Origin: Bromus sterilis
Lineage: Eukaryota > Streptophyta > Magnoliopsida > Poales > Poaceae
DNA length: 64,000 nucleotides
NCBI GenBank assembly: GCA_950022295.1
Contig: OX465597.1
Span: 183,767,016-183,831,015 of the forward strand
Reading direction: 5' to 3'
Made by a program: the position numbers and the translations under genes. Under the pieces are notes generated by a model that made no database searches, was not told the DNA's origin, and was given only the letters and a program-made list of their open reading frames with translations. Below are positions 53,229-64,000 of the stretch, one piece after another. Numbering within the stretch: the stretch's first letter is position 1; each line of letters begins with the position of its first letter.

Positions 53229-56057
53229 AACTAGTCGTCGTCGAGCCTCCACGTGAAACGTTGATCACCATACCTGCTGTAGCTCAAGAACACTGAAAAG
53301 AGTTTGGGTGTAGTATCATGAGTACAGAAGTACTCAGCATCCAACTGTAGTGGTCAACTGACCCAACAAGGACTTCATCACTCGTCATTCTAGGATAACT
53401 AGTAGTTTATGGTAAGGATGGGGTAAGTGGTGAGGTTGCAGCTGCACTAGCATTTATGAGGTGTCTAACGATCTAGAGAGTAAGATAAGAAGCCAAGCAT
53501 TCGATGAGGAATCACCTCCAACAAGTCTTGCTATCAGCTACTTACACAAGCATAACACCTATCCTATCCTTGTCCTCCGCTTCGCATCCTGACGAAGAAG
53601 AAGCAGTCAAGGCACACACAAGTTGATCAAGTTATATTAAGATTATGTCAGTTGTTCTTGTCTATCAACAAGGAGTAGGTCTCAAGTCGTCCATAACCGT
53701 GGATATGGCTTCTCGAAAAGATTTAACCCTGCAGGGGTGTACCAACTGTCCATTATAAGCTCCACATTTACGCGGCTCTCTCAGTCCGGCCCGTTAAAGA
53801 CACTCATTGAAGAGTTGTTCCTAGAGATCCGGACGACATAGTCCATCTTAACTAACAACGAACAAATCCGGGTGGCCCCGGTAGAGTTGACACCCAACTC
53901 AAGAGTCGGTCGTCTCTTGAATTGGCCTCTTCCGTGTCACTTTAGGTTGGAATGACATCTGCAAAGCAGGTAGGCATCCCGCGCTCCGCAAAGTGTGGAC
54001 CAACAGGAACACTGTCCCGCTGGCTCGCGTAAACCTATTCTGAGAACCTGCAGGCCCCTGCCCGCCTCTCCTACGGTGCAAATGGAAAACCAACTTGGGC
54101 CACCACTAGAAATGTTTGAAGCTAGGTAGGTAAGAAGAGGGGACCCCATAGAATCCCACACGCGGTTAGGCACGCTCGTCAAGAGACACAATACCCGGAA
54201 CTCGGGTCCTAGGTGACTCGAATGGAACAAAGAATTGGGGCGGGATAGCCTAGACCTTCCATCCTTCGTCGAATATAGTCAACATTATAATAATCACATC
54301 ATCCACAACAATATAATAGTGTGATTTCCCAAACCAAGGATTAACAGGAGGTAACATTCGTAGCATCCTAAGCATGCATACTAAGCAGGGGCTGAGCAAC
54401 GAGCAATAGTAACATAGCAGTACAAGGTTTGCTGGGAGGGGACATGCCTGTATTAGTTTGAAAGAGGCTCTAAACATGTGGTAGGATCAAACATCGAACC
54501 TATCCTAGACTAGCATGCAACCGATGGTTGAAATAGAATGGATCATAAGTAATGTATAGTCCTTTCCTATTGATAAGTCGGGTTCCGAAGGTGTAGTTGA
54601 TCGCAAAATCGCAACGTCTTCGAGAGGTACGCGCGGAAGCACACAAGAGGGTAAACACTGGAATTAATCAACAAGCAAGCATCTATCACTACGAAGCAAA
54701 CACGAGCAAGCATCAACAAGAAGGCAATACGAGACATCGCACCTACCGTTGAGAGCGGTTACTAACAGGTTAAGTGTAGTACTCGTCACACACGACGATA
54801 CCGCACATTTGGAAAGGTTCAAGTTGTTTAGCTACAGGTGATCAACAAAGGTTGTTAACATGGCATCTCACTCAAGCATGGCATAGCACACAAACATGTC
54901 AAGAGGTGAAGCATAATTTAAACTACCTATGCTAGTCAATTTAAGTGAGGCACAACCTAAACATGGCATACCACTAAGTGCCCCACAACAATTTAAGTAA
55001 TTGGTACTGTTCTGCCCTAAACCATATTTTTGGTTTGTTAACAACAGCAAACAATAGCATAAACACAAAGTACATGAAAAACTAATCAAGTTACATATAA
55101 GGAACATTCCAAACGGAGTTACGCTTAAAAAGATACAAGCAAAACAAGTTTCGAACACAATCTGCCAACATCAGGAAGCACACTTTAGAGCAATGCATAA
55201 ACATGATAATGAATGCAAACATTCTCACAAATGATATGCAACTAAAGTAGACATGGCAAGGAAGGCATGGAAAAATAAATCATGCAAAAAGGCATCATGA
55301 ACAACTAATTATAGCTCATGCAAAATGCAATAAATCATTACTGGTCTAGGACTTGGTGAAATTCATAGAAACATGGCAGAAACTGTTATTTTTATGCTAT
55401 GTAAAAAGGAGAAAAACTATATGTAAATGTGCAGCAACATGACATAGCAATATATGGGCATGAACTAGACATGATGGTGATCAGGTACAAACAAGAATTG
55501 TGGTCATAGGCTTAACAGATCAAAGATATTAAGCATGCAACATGGCATCGTAAAGTTACAGACTTAGTGAAAAACAGAGGTGGCTGTCAAACACATTGGC
55601 ATAGAAACTTTGGAGCTAAAAATAACTATGACCAGAAATTTAAACATGACAATGCAATACATATAATGAAAGTAGACATGATGCTTAACGGTATGCAACA
55701 AGAATCAATGCAATAGGCCTCATGGATGTGTCACAATAATCATGCAAACTTGCAATAAAAATAACAGCAGCAGCACACTAACAGGAAATATAAGTAGTTA
55801 ACGGCCTGATGCCCACTTAAACACAGATTAACAACATCAAGATGGTCTCAAATCAAAATTCTCACAAAAGATGAATTGAAGTACACACAAAACTAAGCAA
55901 TTTTCCTTTTGGGCGCAACGCGATCCGAGCTACAGCTTGATCGCAATCGTCAACGCAAAACAGATACAACAGCAGGTTTTTTACAGACTTGGTCAAAATT
56001 AGGAAAAGAAACGCAGGAAAAAAAGAAAAAAAGGGCGCTCGGGCTGGCTTGCTCACC

Positions 56058-56540
56058 CTAGTGGGCCTTGGCCCATCTAGCACTGGAGGCTTGCGGGGAT
56101 GGGCCGTGGGGCTGCGCCGGCCCACGACGGCTGGAGGCAGAGGCACTGCACACGACGACGGCTTGGCACGCCCGTCCGCTCGGGACCTGCAGGTGGCGGC
56201 GCTGACGCGGCTGCCTGGCCAGCCGCCGGAGAGGGGTGGCCACGGGAGTGCGGCGCGGACGTCGGGAAGGGCGCGGCGGCGTGGATCTCACAGATCCGGC
56301 AGGGCGAGGCAGCTCCAAGGCGGCGGCGCGACGCCATCTCCGAGCTCGGGCGGCTCTAATGGCGGGCGGTGCGGGAGCTCCGGCGGCTGCTTGCTCCATG
56401 GTGCGACGACCTCGCGCAGCCCTGAACGTGAGGGAGGGAGAGGGATGTGAGGAGAAGGAGAGGGAGGGCGAGGCGCAAAGGGAGGAGGTCACCGGCGGCG
56501 CGACAGCCGGAGTTGGAGGCGGCGGCGGCTCAGCCTCCAC
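56058..56540 (-). other. GC-rich LTR-internal open frame, copy D
   Basis: 160 codons, MEAEPPPPPTPAV start, collinear with copy C apart from small indels that keep the frame. Low-complexity, no domain, and reading begins ~210 bp after the TATA box. Confidence 0.3.
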
Positions 56541-56750
56541 GGTGCAGGAGGCGGAGGCTAGGAGGAGAGGAGAGAGGAGGTGGAGGCTAGGCGCGATCTG
56601 GGCCGTTGGATCGGCCGATCCGACGGTCTAGATCCGCTGGGGGAAAAATATCAGATTTGGAGGGCTAGGGGGAGTTTTGGGGCAATTTTTAGGGGGTGGC
56701 TGCAGTTTTTGGCTAGGGAAACCCTAAAAAGGGGTGGGAGAGTGGTGGTC

Positions 56751-56759
56751 TTTATATAG
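56751..56759 (-). promoter_or_regulatory. TATA box of family L LTR copy D
   Basis: CTATATAAA on the minus strand, in the same context as copies B and C. Confidence 0.55.
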
Positions 56760-57214
56760 CCCAGGTGGCTGGCAATTTGCAACAACATCCTCGGTTTTTC
56801 TCTCGCGCGCGCGGTGTTTACTCTTCTGACCGCCAGGGGTCCGTAGGACCTCCGATTCGGGTAAAACTTCGAACTGCACGATCAGCGCGTCGAACCGACG
56901 GCGTTCACCTCGCGTTGGAACCGTTCCGAGAACACTATCCGGCGCACTATAAAAATAACCCGTTTAATTATTAAACGGGGTTTTTGTTCCGTTGGTTGCG
57001 GCTGGCCTCTTGCGAGTTTTCGCGACGGTGATCGGGTGAAACCCAGTGTCGCAAAGGTCAGGTGTCAGGGTGGCAAGGGTCGGTCTCTGTCCAGTACGAT
57101 ATAAGAGGGGGGAAATAATCGCCGATTGATAAATCGGGGATGCAAACACCGAAAACAAATCAGACAATCAAACAATTCACACTGATTTTTTTTTGTGAAA
57201 TATGGGTTGTTACA

Positions 57215-60200
57215 ATACTCGCACTCGTATCGCTATCGGATTCTTGAGAACAGGTAAATGAAGCATGAACAATAACTATGAAATAGAATACATATGTCCA
57301 GGGCATACACTCGCCGCTGGTATTTAATACATCATCTCAGAGATCATAAGATCCGTCAGTACATCAAAACATCATGAAGAAGACACACACGACCAGGTAC
57401 GGTCAAGATTCAAATGGCCCTAGAGAGGGATGCACACAAAACATGTCGTCGACCCGCGGATCGTCGAAACCCAACTGTAGGTCTACTGAACGAAGTCGTC
57501 GACGTCTTCCTCCTCCGGCGGAACCTCCACGAAGTTCTTGCCGCGTCTCGTGTCGAAGTACTAGTCTGGGGCCCAAACTTTTGTACATAGCGTTAAAGAA
57601 AATGCAAGGGGTGATATATATCAATACAGTATAACTAACTTCTCACGGTAAGGAAACGGTAGTGGTTGAGGTTGTAGCCGTAGTAGCATATTTGAGTGGC
57701 TAACGATCTATTTTGGAATAAGGAAGCGATCCAAGAATCCATGGATGATCGCATCAATAGTGCTCTATTCCACCTACTTACGTGAAACATAACACAGCCT
57801 TGTCCCCTCTTTGTCGCTCCGGAGGAAGAAGAGAAATCAAGGCAACTCACATGTTGGAAATTTTATAAGCATGATTAATTTGATGTTATTCTATGAACAA
57901 GGAGTAGGTCTCAAGTCGTCCATAACCGCGGACACGGCTTTTCGAAAATATTTAACCCTTCAGGGGTGTACAAACCTCCCATCATAGGCTTCGCATGTAC
58001 GACAGGTTTCCACTTGGCTGGGTAAACGCCTGAAACTCCGAAACGTTAGAGTCCCTCTAACTAACATCGCAGAATTTCGGGTGGCCCCAGGTGAGTCGAC
58101 ATCCAACTCAAAAGCCGACCGCGCTCTCGAATCGGCCTCTACCGTCTGGATGAGGTCGGGTTAGTTTCCCAAACCATGTGGACAACCCCCTAGCTCCCTG
58201 GTTTGGACCAACAAGAGAAACCATGTCTCCGCTGGCCCGGGTTGTTTCGGAAACTGCTGGGGTACCAACCATGCAACACACGTTTGCAAATAATAAATCA
58301 GCTTGGGCCACCACTAGAACTGTTTGAAGCTACGTAGGTAAGACAAGGAGACCCCATAGAATCCCACACATGATTAGGCACGCTCGTCAAGAAACACAAT
58401 ACCCGGAACTCGGGACCTAGGTGACTCGAATGGGACAAAACACCTGGCGGGAACAGCCGGTCCTTCGTCAAATATAAGTTAACATCATGTTAATAAATAT
58501 CAACCAATTTCTGATAATAGAAAGATATTCCACCAAGAAGCAATGGGTATAAGCAGCAGGTAAGGGCCCACACATACTAAGCAATGGTTAAGCAAGCAAG
58601 GTACATAGCCAAACAAGGTTTGCTAGGAGGTGGGGGCATGGCTGTTTGGGTTTAATTGAGAGGCAAAAGTATATGGTGGTAGGATCAAACAACCGTTCTA
58701 ACTACAGAGAGGCAAGCGAGCTGAAAGCTATAAGGATGATATATAAACCCCCTGCATTGGTACGTAGTCGACGGAGCAGACGAAGCAGGGTCCTCGGGCT
58801 CGGTGTCGGACAGCTCCGCGTAGGTCTCCTCGGCAGGCTTAGGCTCTAACGTATGGTATCAGCCAAGAAAAACACCACAAGTAAGAATTAGGAAAAAAGT
58901 TGCACAAGCATGAATGCATGTTCAAGTTTAAGGCATGGTGTGACCCTAGCTAGTCAAATTTAAATGAAGGTGGTGACGACACGTCAACATACCCCATATG
59001 CATTTGTTAAGTTTGTATGGCTTTGGTCGTAGCCTTAGCTTTTGGTGTAAGTGGCATGATATCATGGCATAACATGTGCAACAACATCAAATAAATAAAT
59101 GCAACGTAAAAATTAACTATCGATTCCGGAGGCGGAGAGGTAACGATGAAGTTTACACGAAAGGACTATCAAGAATAAATGATCATAAAGGGAACAAGGA
59201 TTGATCATCATGTGACAACATGATGGATGGAAATCGAAAGCTTTGAGTGCGCCAACATGTGGGGCTCAAAGTTTTTGAACAAGATGAGAGGTGGCAAGGA
59301 CATAGGTGGGGTGGGTGGTGCAAAAGCACTACACACTTAGCATTTGAAAAGCTAAAGTTAATGATCAGCACCACTTGTCCTAGGAGAAAAACATTTGCTT
59401 CAAGGATACAAGCCAGCAGGGCATGGACAAAAATTTGGAAAAATGGGGCAAACCAAATGGCATGGTCACATATGGGTTCAACTCCCCTCCAAAGGTTTTG
59501 AAAACTTATGTCGCTCAAAACACAAACCAGAGGTGACCATCATGCTCAGTGGATTTTTCTAGACCAATTTCATGTATAACATGTGCCCATGTGTTCGAAA
59601 TTCAAACAGATTTGAATTTCAAAAGGAAAAGGATTAAAACAAAAGAAAAGGAAAAGCAGAAAAGAAAAACAGAGGGCAAGCCACTATTGGGCTGGCCTCG
59701 GGTTGTCTCTAGCCTAGCTGCGGCTGCTTCTTCCCAGGAGTAGATGGGCCAAGCCCATCAGCGCGTGCTGGCCGCGCTCTCACTGAGAAGCGGGCCTAGG
59801 CTGTCAGCCGGCGGCAAAAGGAAAAAGGAGGGGGACTTGCCTCGGCTGTGGATCGAACCCACGCCGCGAAGCATACACACTCGAGCCCCTTGCCACTGCG
59901 CCACTTGAGAGCTCTTGACAGGAACCAGGTGCTAAATAGGAAGTATACCATCTACTGCACTTGACTGAAACTCAAACACCTGACGAACAGGTTCAGATGC
60001 TTCAGCGCGGGCAACGCGTTCAGAACGGCAACCAGCGGCCCTAAAGAAACCGTGCACGCACAAGGAGGCGCCCTGGTTGCTCTGCTCGTTTCTTGGACGC
60101 TCGAGGAACGTGCCCGTGCACGACCTGGACGTGCCCTGGCTTCGGTGACCTCACGGCGAGGACAGCCGACACGAGACGGCGGCGGCTACCCTACTGCCCA

Positions 60201-61285
60201 GCTAACCTACGCGAGAGACGCAACGAGGGCAGCGGGGAAACGAGATCTAATAGAGGGTGGTTGTTGTCGACGAACCCGAGTGCGGAGGGGACGGAGTCGA
60301 AGTTGGGGAAGAAGACGCCGTGGCGGGGGTCGTCGGCTTGGGGAAGTTACGCTCCTCCTACCTCCGACCTTCCGGTTGGAGACGGTGAGGAACGGCTGCA
60401 GGTAGGCGCACACAAGCGCTCATTCAATGGTGATGTGAGACGAAGGTGAATTTCATGCTCTCAACGGCGGAACAGGGGAGGCCAGAACGGATGAAGGAGG
60501 GAAGCGGAGAAGGAATTGAGGAGGGGGGAAGAGAAGCTAGGGTTCATAGGAGCCCTAGGACTGCTGCTCTTAAAAGGGGATGGTCCCAACCACGTCGACG
60601 CCAGCTGCTGCCATGGCGTCGCCGGCGTGAGAGGGGAAGGCCGGATGGGACCTCGCCGAGGTGGAAAGGTTACATGGGGGGGGGGTCCGATGGCGATCTA
60701 CGGCTGAGAAGCCTGTCGCGTAACGGTTCGCCCCGCTGGGCTGAAGCCCGCGAAGGACAGGCCCAGGTGGGCTAAGCCTGATCGGCTGTCTCCCGACAAA
60801 AAAGAAAAAGGAAGTTTTTCTATTATTTAAATAACAGAAACTTCCAGGAATATTTCAGAGAAAAAGACAAAAGAGAAAAACATATATGAATATGTTTTGT
60901 AATCCTTGCAATATTCTTCATTTTATAAAATTTATTTGACCAATTTTGGAGCAACAAAAATGTGGGGCCATTTTGAAATTCAAATGCACTTTGAATAGGG
61001 ACCCACATCTTTGGGGGGGGCTAAAAATTTGTGCAAGGTTTTTAAAAGTCTTGGGAAGGGGAAAGGTTGAGCTATGCCAACTTTGGGGTTTAGGGGAGCA
61101 CACATGCAAATGGGAAAACTCCCCAACTACCTTTCTTTAGTCAACTTGTTTGTATCCAAACCCAAATCAAATGAGTTCAAAATCATCACATGGAATTACA
61201 TCAACTTGCAACACAACAAGTTTAGAAGTCACGGGACCAAGCGAAATTACATCATGGAATATAAAATTTCTTCTGGGTTGTTACA
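57215..61285 (-). repeat. Long LTR-like repeat, family Z
   Basis: Read on the minus strand it starts TGTAACAACCCAGAAG at 61285, close in style to family L (TGTAACAACCCAT). Its distal half (57880-58720) shares the CAAGTCGTCCATAACC..GGACACGGCTT, GGTGTACAAAC and ACCCCATAGAATCCCACAC blocks with family L, while the proximal half is different. The left border is taken as the family L boundary at 57214 and is uncertain. GC-rich frames at 60052-60775 occupy the same relative place as those of family L. No coding domain. Confidence 0.55.
59841..59909 (-). other. tRNA-like module with Pol III box motifs
   Basis: On the minus strand TGGCGCAGTGGC (59903-59892) matches an A box and GGTTCGATCC (59859-59850) a B box. 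GTGG and CCAC could form a T-arm around GTTCGAT. The flanks do not pair as an acceptor stem, so it is not a functional tRNA. Perhaps a tRNA-derived SINE piece or a tRNA-like part of the family Z LTR. Confidence 0.4.
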
Positions 61286-62135
61286 GGACTGATACAACCG
61301 ATACAAGGAACGATACAGTCGTTGCACTACCACTCTGATATGGGGTGGCCCGATCTTCTCAGTAAGCACATGGTGAATATGAGGGCGATGATAGATAACT
61401 TGTATGTAGTCGATGAACTCTTCTCGCTAGATCCCTGTTGCCAATGTGACATCTCTCTACCCTTTGGATATTCACAACTTCACACACTTGCGTAACGTAG
61501 CCGTCGACCACGAGATGGTAATTTGCAATCTACTAATTCCAAATGGAACAACAGATCACACAAAACTTGCAGTACCAATGCTTTAGATCGATACGAATTG
61601 AAGTATATGATTCAAGATGAATGCTTGGAACAATTCTCTGAACTAGGGTTTATCCAAAACGTGGTCTAACCCTATAACTCGTTGGGGGCTAGGTAATTAT
61701 AAGCTAGCGGGTCTAAAGTTGGATTCATGGGCCGCAACCCTGATATCTGCGTACAGGCAGTGTCGGACGTCCGGTGGGTATCGGACGTCCATCGGGGCCG
61801 TTGGACGTTCGGTCATCGTCGGATTTTCGTTAATTATAACGCCGAAGCCTTCTGTACTCAGCGCGCCCTATTTCCGTCAGATGTCGGATGTTCGATCCTC
61901 AGATCCGCAGACGTCCGGTTATTGTCGGATTTCTGGTCATATGACACTGAAGCCCATTAACCTCAAGGCACCTTATTTCTGATAGGTGTCGGACTTCCGA
62001 TTCATCGAACGTCCGGTGGTGGTCGGACTTCCGACGCTGGAAGGACGTTCTCTGGTTGGCTAATGTCGAGTCTTCTCGTGTCCAGGCCAACAGCGTCGGA
62101 TGTCCGACTAGGTCCAGACGTCCGGTTCCTAGAAC
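61286..62135 (-). repeat. LTR-like region of the right-edge gypsy element
   Basis: Follows the pol stop (62172) and a purine-rich tract (62138-62171 on the minus strand). Contains a cluster of CGGACGTCCG-type words (61762-62125), then sequence ending in CCATATCAGAGTGG near 61340. Exact LTR ends were not found. No gene. Confidence 0.45.
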
Positions 62136-62171
62136 TTTGTCTTCTCCTTCTGGAACCTCGTCTTCTCCTTC

Positions 62172-64000
62172 CTAACCCTCGCCTTTTCCCTGGTACCTGA
62201 TCATGCATACATAAAAAGACTTAGGCAGTATATAATTCTCATTAAGCACAACATCAGAATCTATTAAGAGCAAGTTCACCTGATGTTCTATTAGCTTTGC
62301 AAGTTCACCAGTATACAAAGTCTGATTTGATTGACTTGTTCATCATGAAGAGTTGGGGATGTACTATCAATAGGGATGTCCTCATCATCACCCCACCCTT
62401 CAAAAGGCGTCGAACTCGACGCTCCAAGGTCATCTCCCATGTATGGTGATAAATCAGCAACATTTAAACTATTTCTAGCACCACCAAACTCAGCAATGGG
62501 AATATCAATCGAGTGGGCATTGTCATTGATCTTGGCTAACACCTTGTAAGGGCCAGCACCACGCGGCTTCAACTTGGAATCCCGCAACCCTGGAAATCTA
62601 ACCTTGCGCAAATTCACCCAAACCATATCTCCACGTTGAAATACGACTTGCTTTTGTGATTTGTTCCGTGCAGCAGCAACGCTCTTGCCTTTTTTCTAAA
62701 TAGCCTCCCGTGTCTTCTCATGAATCTGCTTCACATAATCTGTTCTTGTTGATGCCTCCATGTTGACTCGTTCCTGCAAAGGAAGAGGCAGCAAATCAAG
62801 CGGCCTAATTGGCTTAAAACCATACGCCACCTCAAAAGGAAAAAGCTAGGTAGTAGTGTTTATTGCCCTGTTATAATCAAACTCAACATGTGGAAAACAC
62901 TCCTCCCATTCACGTAGATTTTTCTAGATCATAGTTCGCAGCAACTGTGACAATGTTCTATTGATCACCTCTGTTTGACCATCAGTTTGGGGATGGCATG
63001 TAGTGCTGAACATCAACTTTGTCCCCAACTTTCCCCCAAGTGTCTTCCAGAAGTAGCTCACAAACTTCACATCTCGGTCAGAAATAATTGTCTTGGGCAC
63101 TCCATGCAAGCGTACAGTCTCCCTGAAAAACAGATTAGCAACATGCGACGCATCGTCGCTCTTGTGGCATGCAATAAAATGTGCCATCTTGGAAAATCTA
63201 TCCACTACCACAAATATACTATCATGACCATGTTTAGTGCGTCGCAATCCTAACACAAAATCCATACTAATATCTTCCCAAGGTGTGGTAGGAGCATATA
63301 GTAAAGTATACAAACCATGAGGCTTCAGCTTGGACTTGGATGTGTTGCATACAATGCAGTGCCGAAAAAACCTGTCCACATCACGCCTCATCTTGGGCCA
63401 ATAAAAATTATCAGCAAGCATGAGTAGCGTCTTCTCACGCCCAAAGTGACACATCAATCCTCCAGCATGTGATTCCTGCAATAAGAGCAAACGCACAGAC
63501 GATTCTGGAACACAAAGTTATGTGTAACTTTTCCCATGCATTTCGAAGCAAACACAAACGATATGGTTCATCAAAATCATGATCAGTTGCAATAAATCAC
63601 ACAAACTCTCTAAACCAGGAATTTGAACATCAATATGTGTCAATAATATATTCTTCCTAGATACAGCATCAGCAACAACATTATCTTTCCCTTTCTTATA
63701 CTTGATGATGTAGGGAAAAGACTCAAAGATGTCAACCCACTTAGCTAGGCGTCTATGAAAATTAGATTGAGCATTCAAATATTTCAAAGCTTCATGATCA
63801 GAATGTATGATAAATTCCTTTGGCCACAAATAATGTTTCCAAACCTCAAGAACTCTAACAAGTGCATACAATTCTTCATCATAGACATGAGAATTAAATC
63901 TAGCACCAGAAAGTTTATCACTAAAATGAGCAATAGGTCTACCTTCCTACATCAATACACCACCAATTCCTATGCGACTAGCATCACATTCAATCTCAAA
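62172..64000 (-). pseudogene. Gypsy pol 3' part (RNase H, integrase, C-terminal domain)
   Basis: Minus-strand frame entering at the right edge. RNase H begins FEIECDASRIGIGG near 64000, with TAG at 63947-63949, then HSDHEALKYLN and NVVADAVSRK. Around 63600-63525 the coding signal jumps to another frame (ATDHDFDEPYRLCLLRNAW) and back, so two compensating indels are likely; TAA 63518-63520 lies there. Integrase (63496-62924) has H10, H17, C47, C50 and catalytic D79, D140, E176. Further stops: 62924-62926, 62846-62848 and 62696-62698. A GPY-type module (GAGPYKVLAKINDNAHSIDIP starts near 62560) and a basic tail end at TAG 62172 after another frame change. No chromodomain seen. RT lies outside the window. 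Confidence 0.85.

Larger units (their letters stand above)
31928..57214 (-). mobile_element. Family L non-autonomous LTR element, LARD-like, split by two insertions
   Basis: On the minus strand the order is 5' LTR (copy D, 57214 to 44470), primer site (44466-44455), ~0.6 kb internal region, then 3' LTR (copy C, 43870 to 31928, truncated). Without the copia and Athila-like insertions the 5' LTR is about 4.29 kb. The internal region encodes nothing recognisable, so the LTRs are some seven times longer than the interior. Long LTRs with a non-coding centre are the mark of LARD-type elements of Triticeae, though LARDs usually have a longer centre. This element must have been mobilised by another element's proteins. 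Confidence 0.75.
53229..57214 (-). repeat. Family L LTR copy D, right part
   Basis: Rest of the 5' LTR. It ends (LTR start on the minus strand) TGTAACAACCCATATTTCAC at 57214. Includes TATA box 56751-56759 and the GC-rich frame 56058-56540. Close to copy C over its whole shared length. Confidence 0.88.

Noticed and set aside
59841..59909. Functional tRNA gene
   Set aside because: A and B boxes are present, but the bases flanking them do not form an acceptor stem and the T-stem is short.

Overview
This window is plant nuclear DNA, almost certainly from a large-genome grass and most likely a Triticeae species such as wheat, barley, rye or a relative. The evidence is the content: Ty1/copia and Ty3/gypsy LTR retrotransposons of types common in those genomes, a CACTA DNA transposon with the grass-type TTTGCCGTCTG subterminal motif, and elements nested inside one another. 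I found no host gene, rRNA, canonical tRNA or CRISPR. Every protein-like stretch I could recognise belongs to a transposable element, and most are broken. Family names are by recognition only, without database comparison.

Layout, left to right. (1) 1-2200: right part of a long LTR on the minus strand (family L), with 2201-2579 from the inner side of that element. (2) 2580-4528 and 13063-13750: a second long LTR-like family (family Y, copy 1). It is split by a Ty3/gypsy Tat-like element at 4534-13057 (GTGAT duplication). That element has a minus-strand gag-pol relic, a ~65 bp tandem array and an extra opposite-strand reading frame resembling a plant B3 DNA-binding domain. (3) 13751-14480: gypsy integrase and other coding-like debris. 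(4) 14481-18637: another family L LTR, truncated and fused to an inverted family Y copy (18638-~21520). (5) 22011-31927: a CACTA element with a degenerate TNP2 transposase gene and a multi-exon TNPA-like gene. It holds a gypsy fragment (~30495-31437) and lacks its right end. (6) 31928-57214: a family L element on the minus strand with ~4.3 kb LTRs and only ~0.6 kb of internal DNA. Its 3' LTR is split by an Athila-like gag-protease element (33973-42302, CAATG duplication). Its 5' LTR is split by a nearly complete Ty1/copia element of Angela/BARE type (44776-53223, CGCCT duplication). (7) 57215-~61285: a third related long LTR (family Z). (8) ~61286-64000: LTR-like sequence and the 3' part of a minus-strand gypsy pol, leaving through the right edge.

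The elements act as a layered archive and not as a pathway. The family L, Y and Z elements are oldest or intermediate, because others sit inside them. The Tat-like, Athila-like and copia elements came later and keep matching LTRs and 5 bp target duplications. Family L and the gag-protease Athila-like element lack reverse transcriptase and integrase, so they must have been moved by enzymes from other elements.

The observation most worth follow-up is the plus-strand unit inside the Tat-like element (about 6113-7180). It has a TATA box, a basic N-terminus, a B3-like domain, one nonsense codon, a Ser/acidic tail and an AATAAA. Next are the open but internally deleted pol frame of the same element, the threefold inverted repeat in the CACTA leader, and the family L LTRs carrying a TATA box and a proline/arginine-rich frame.
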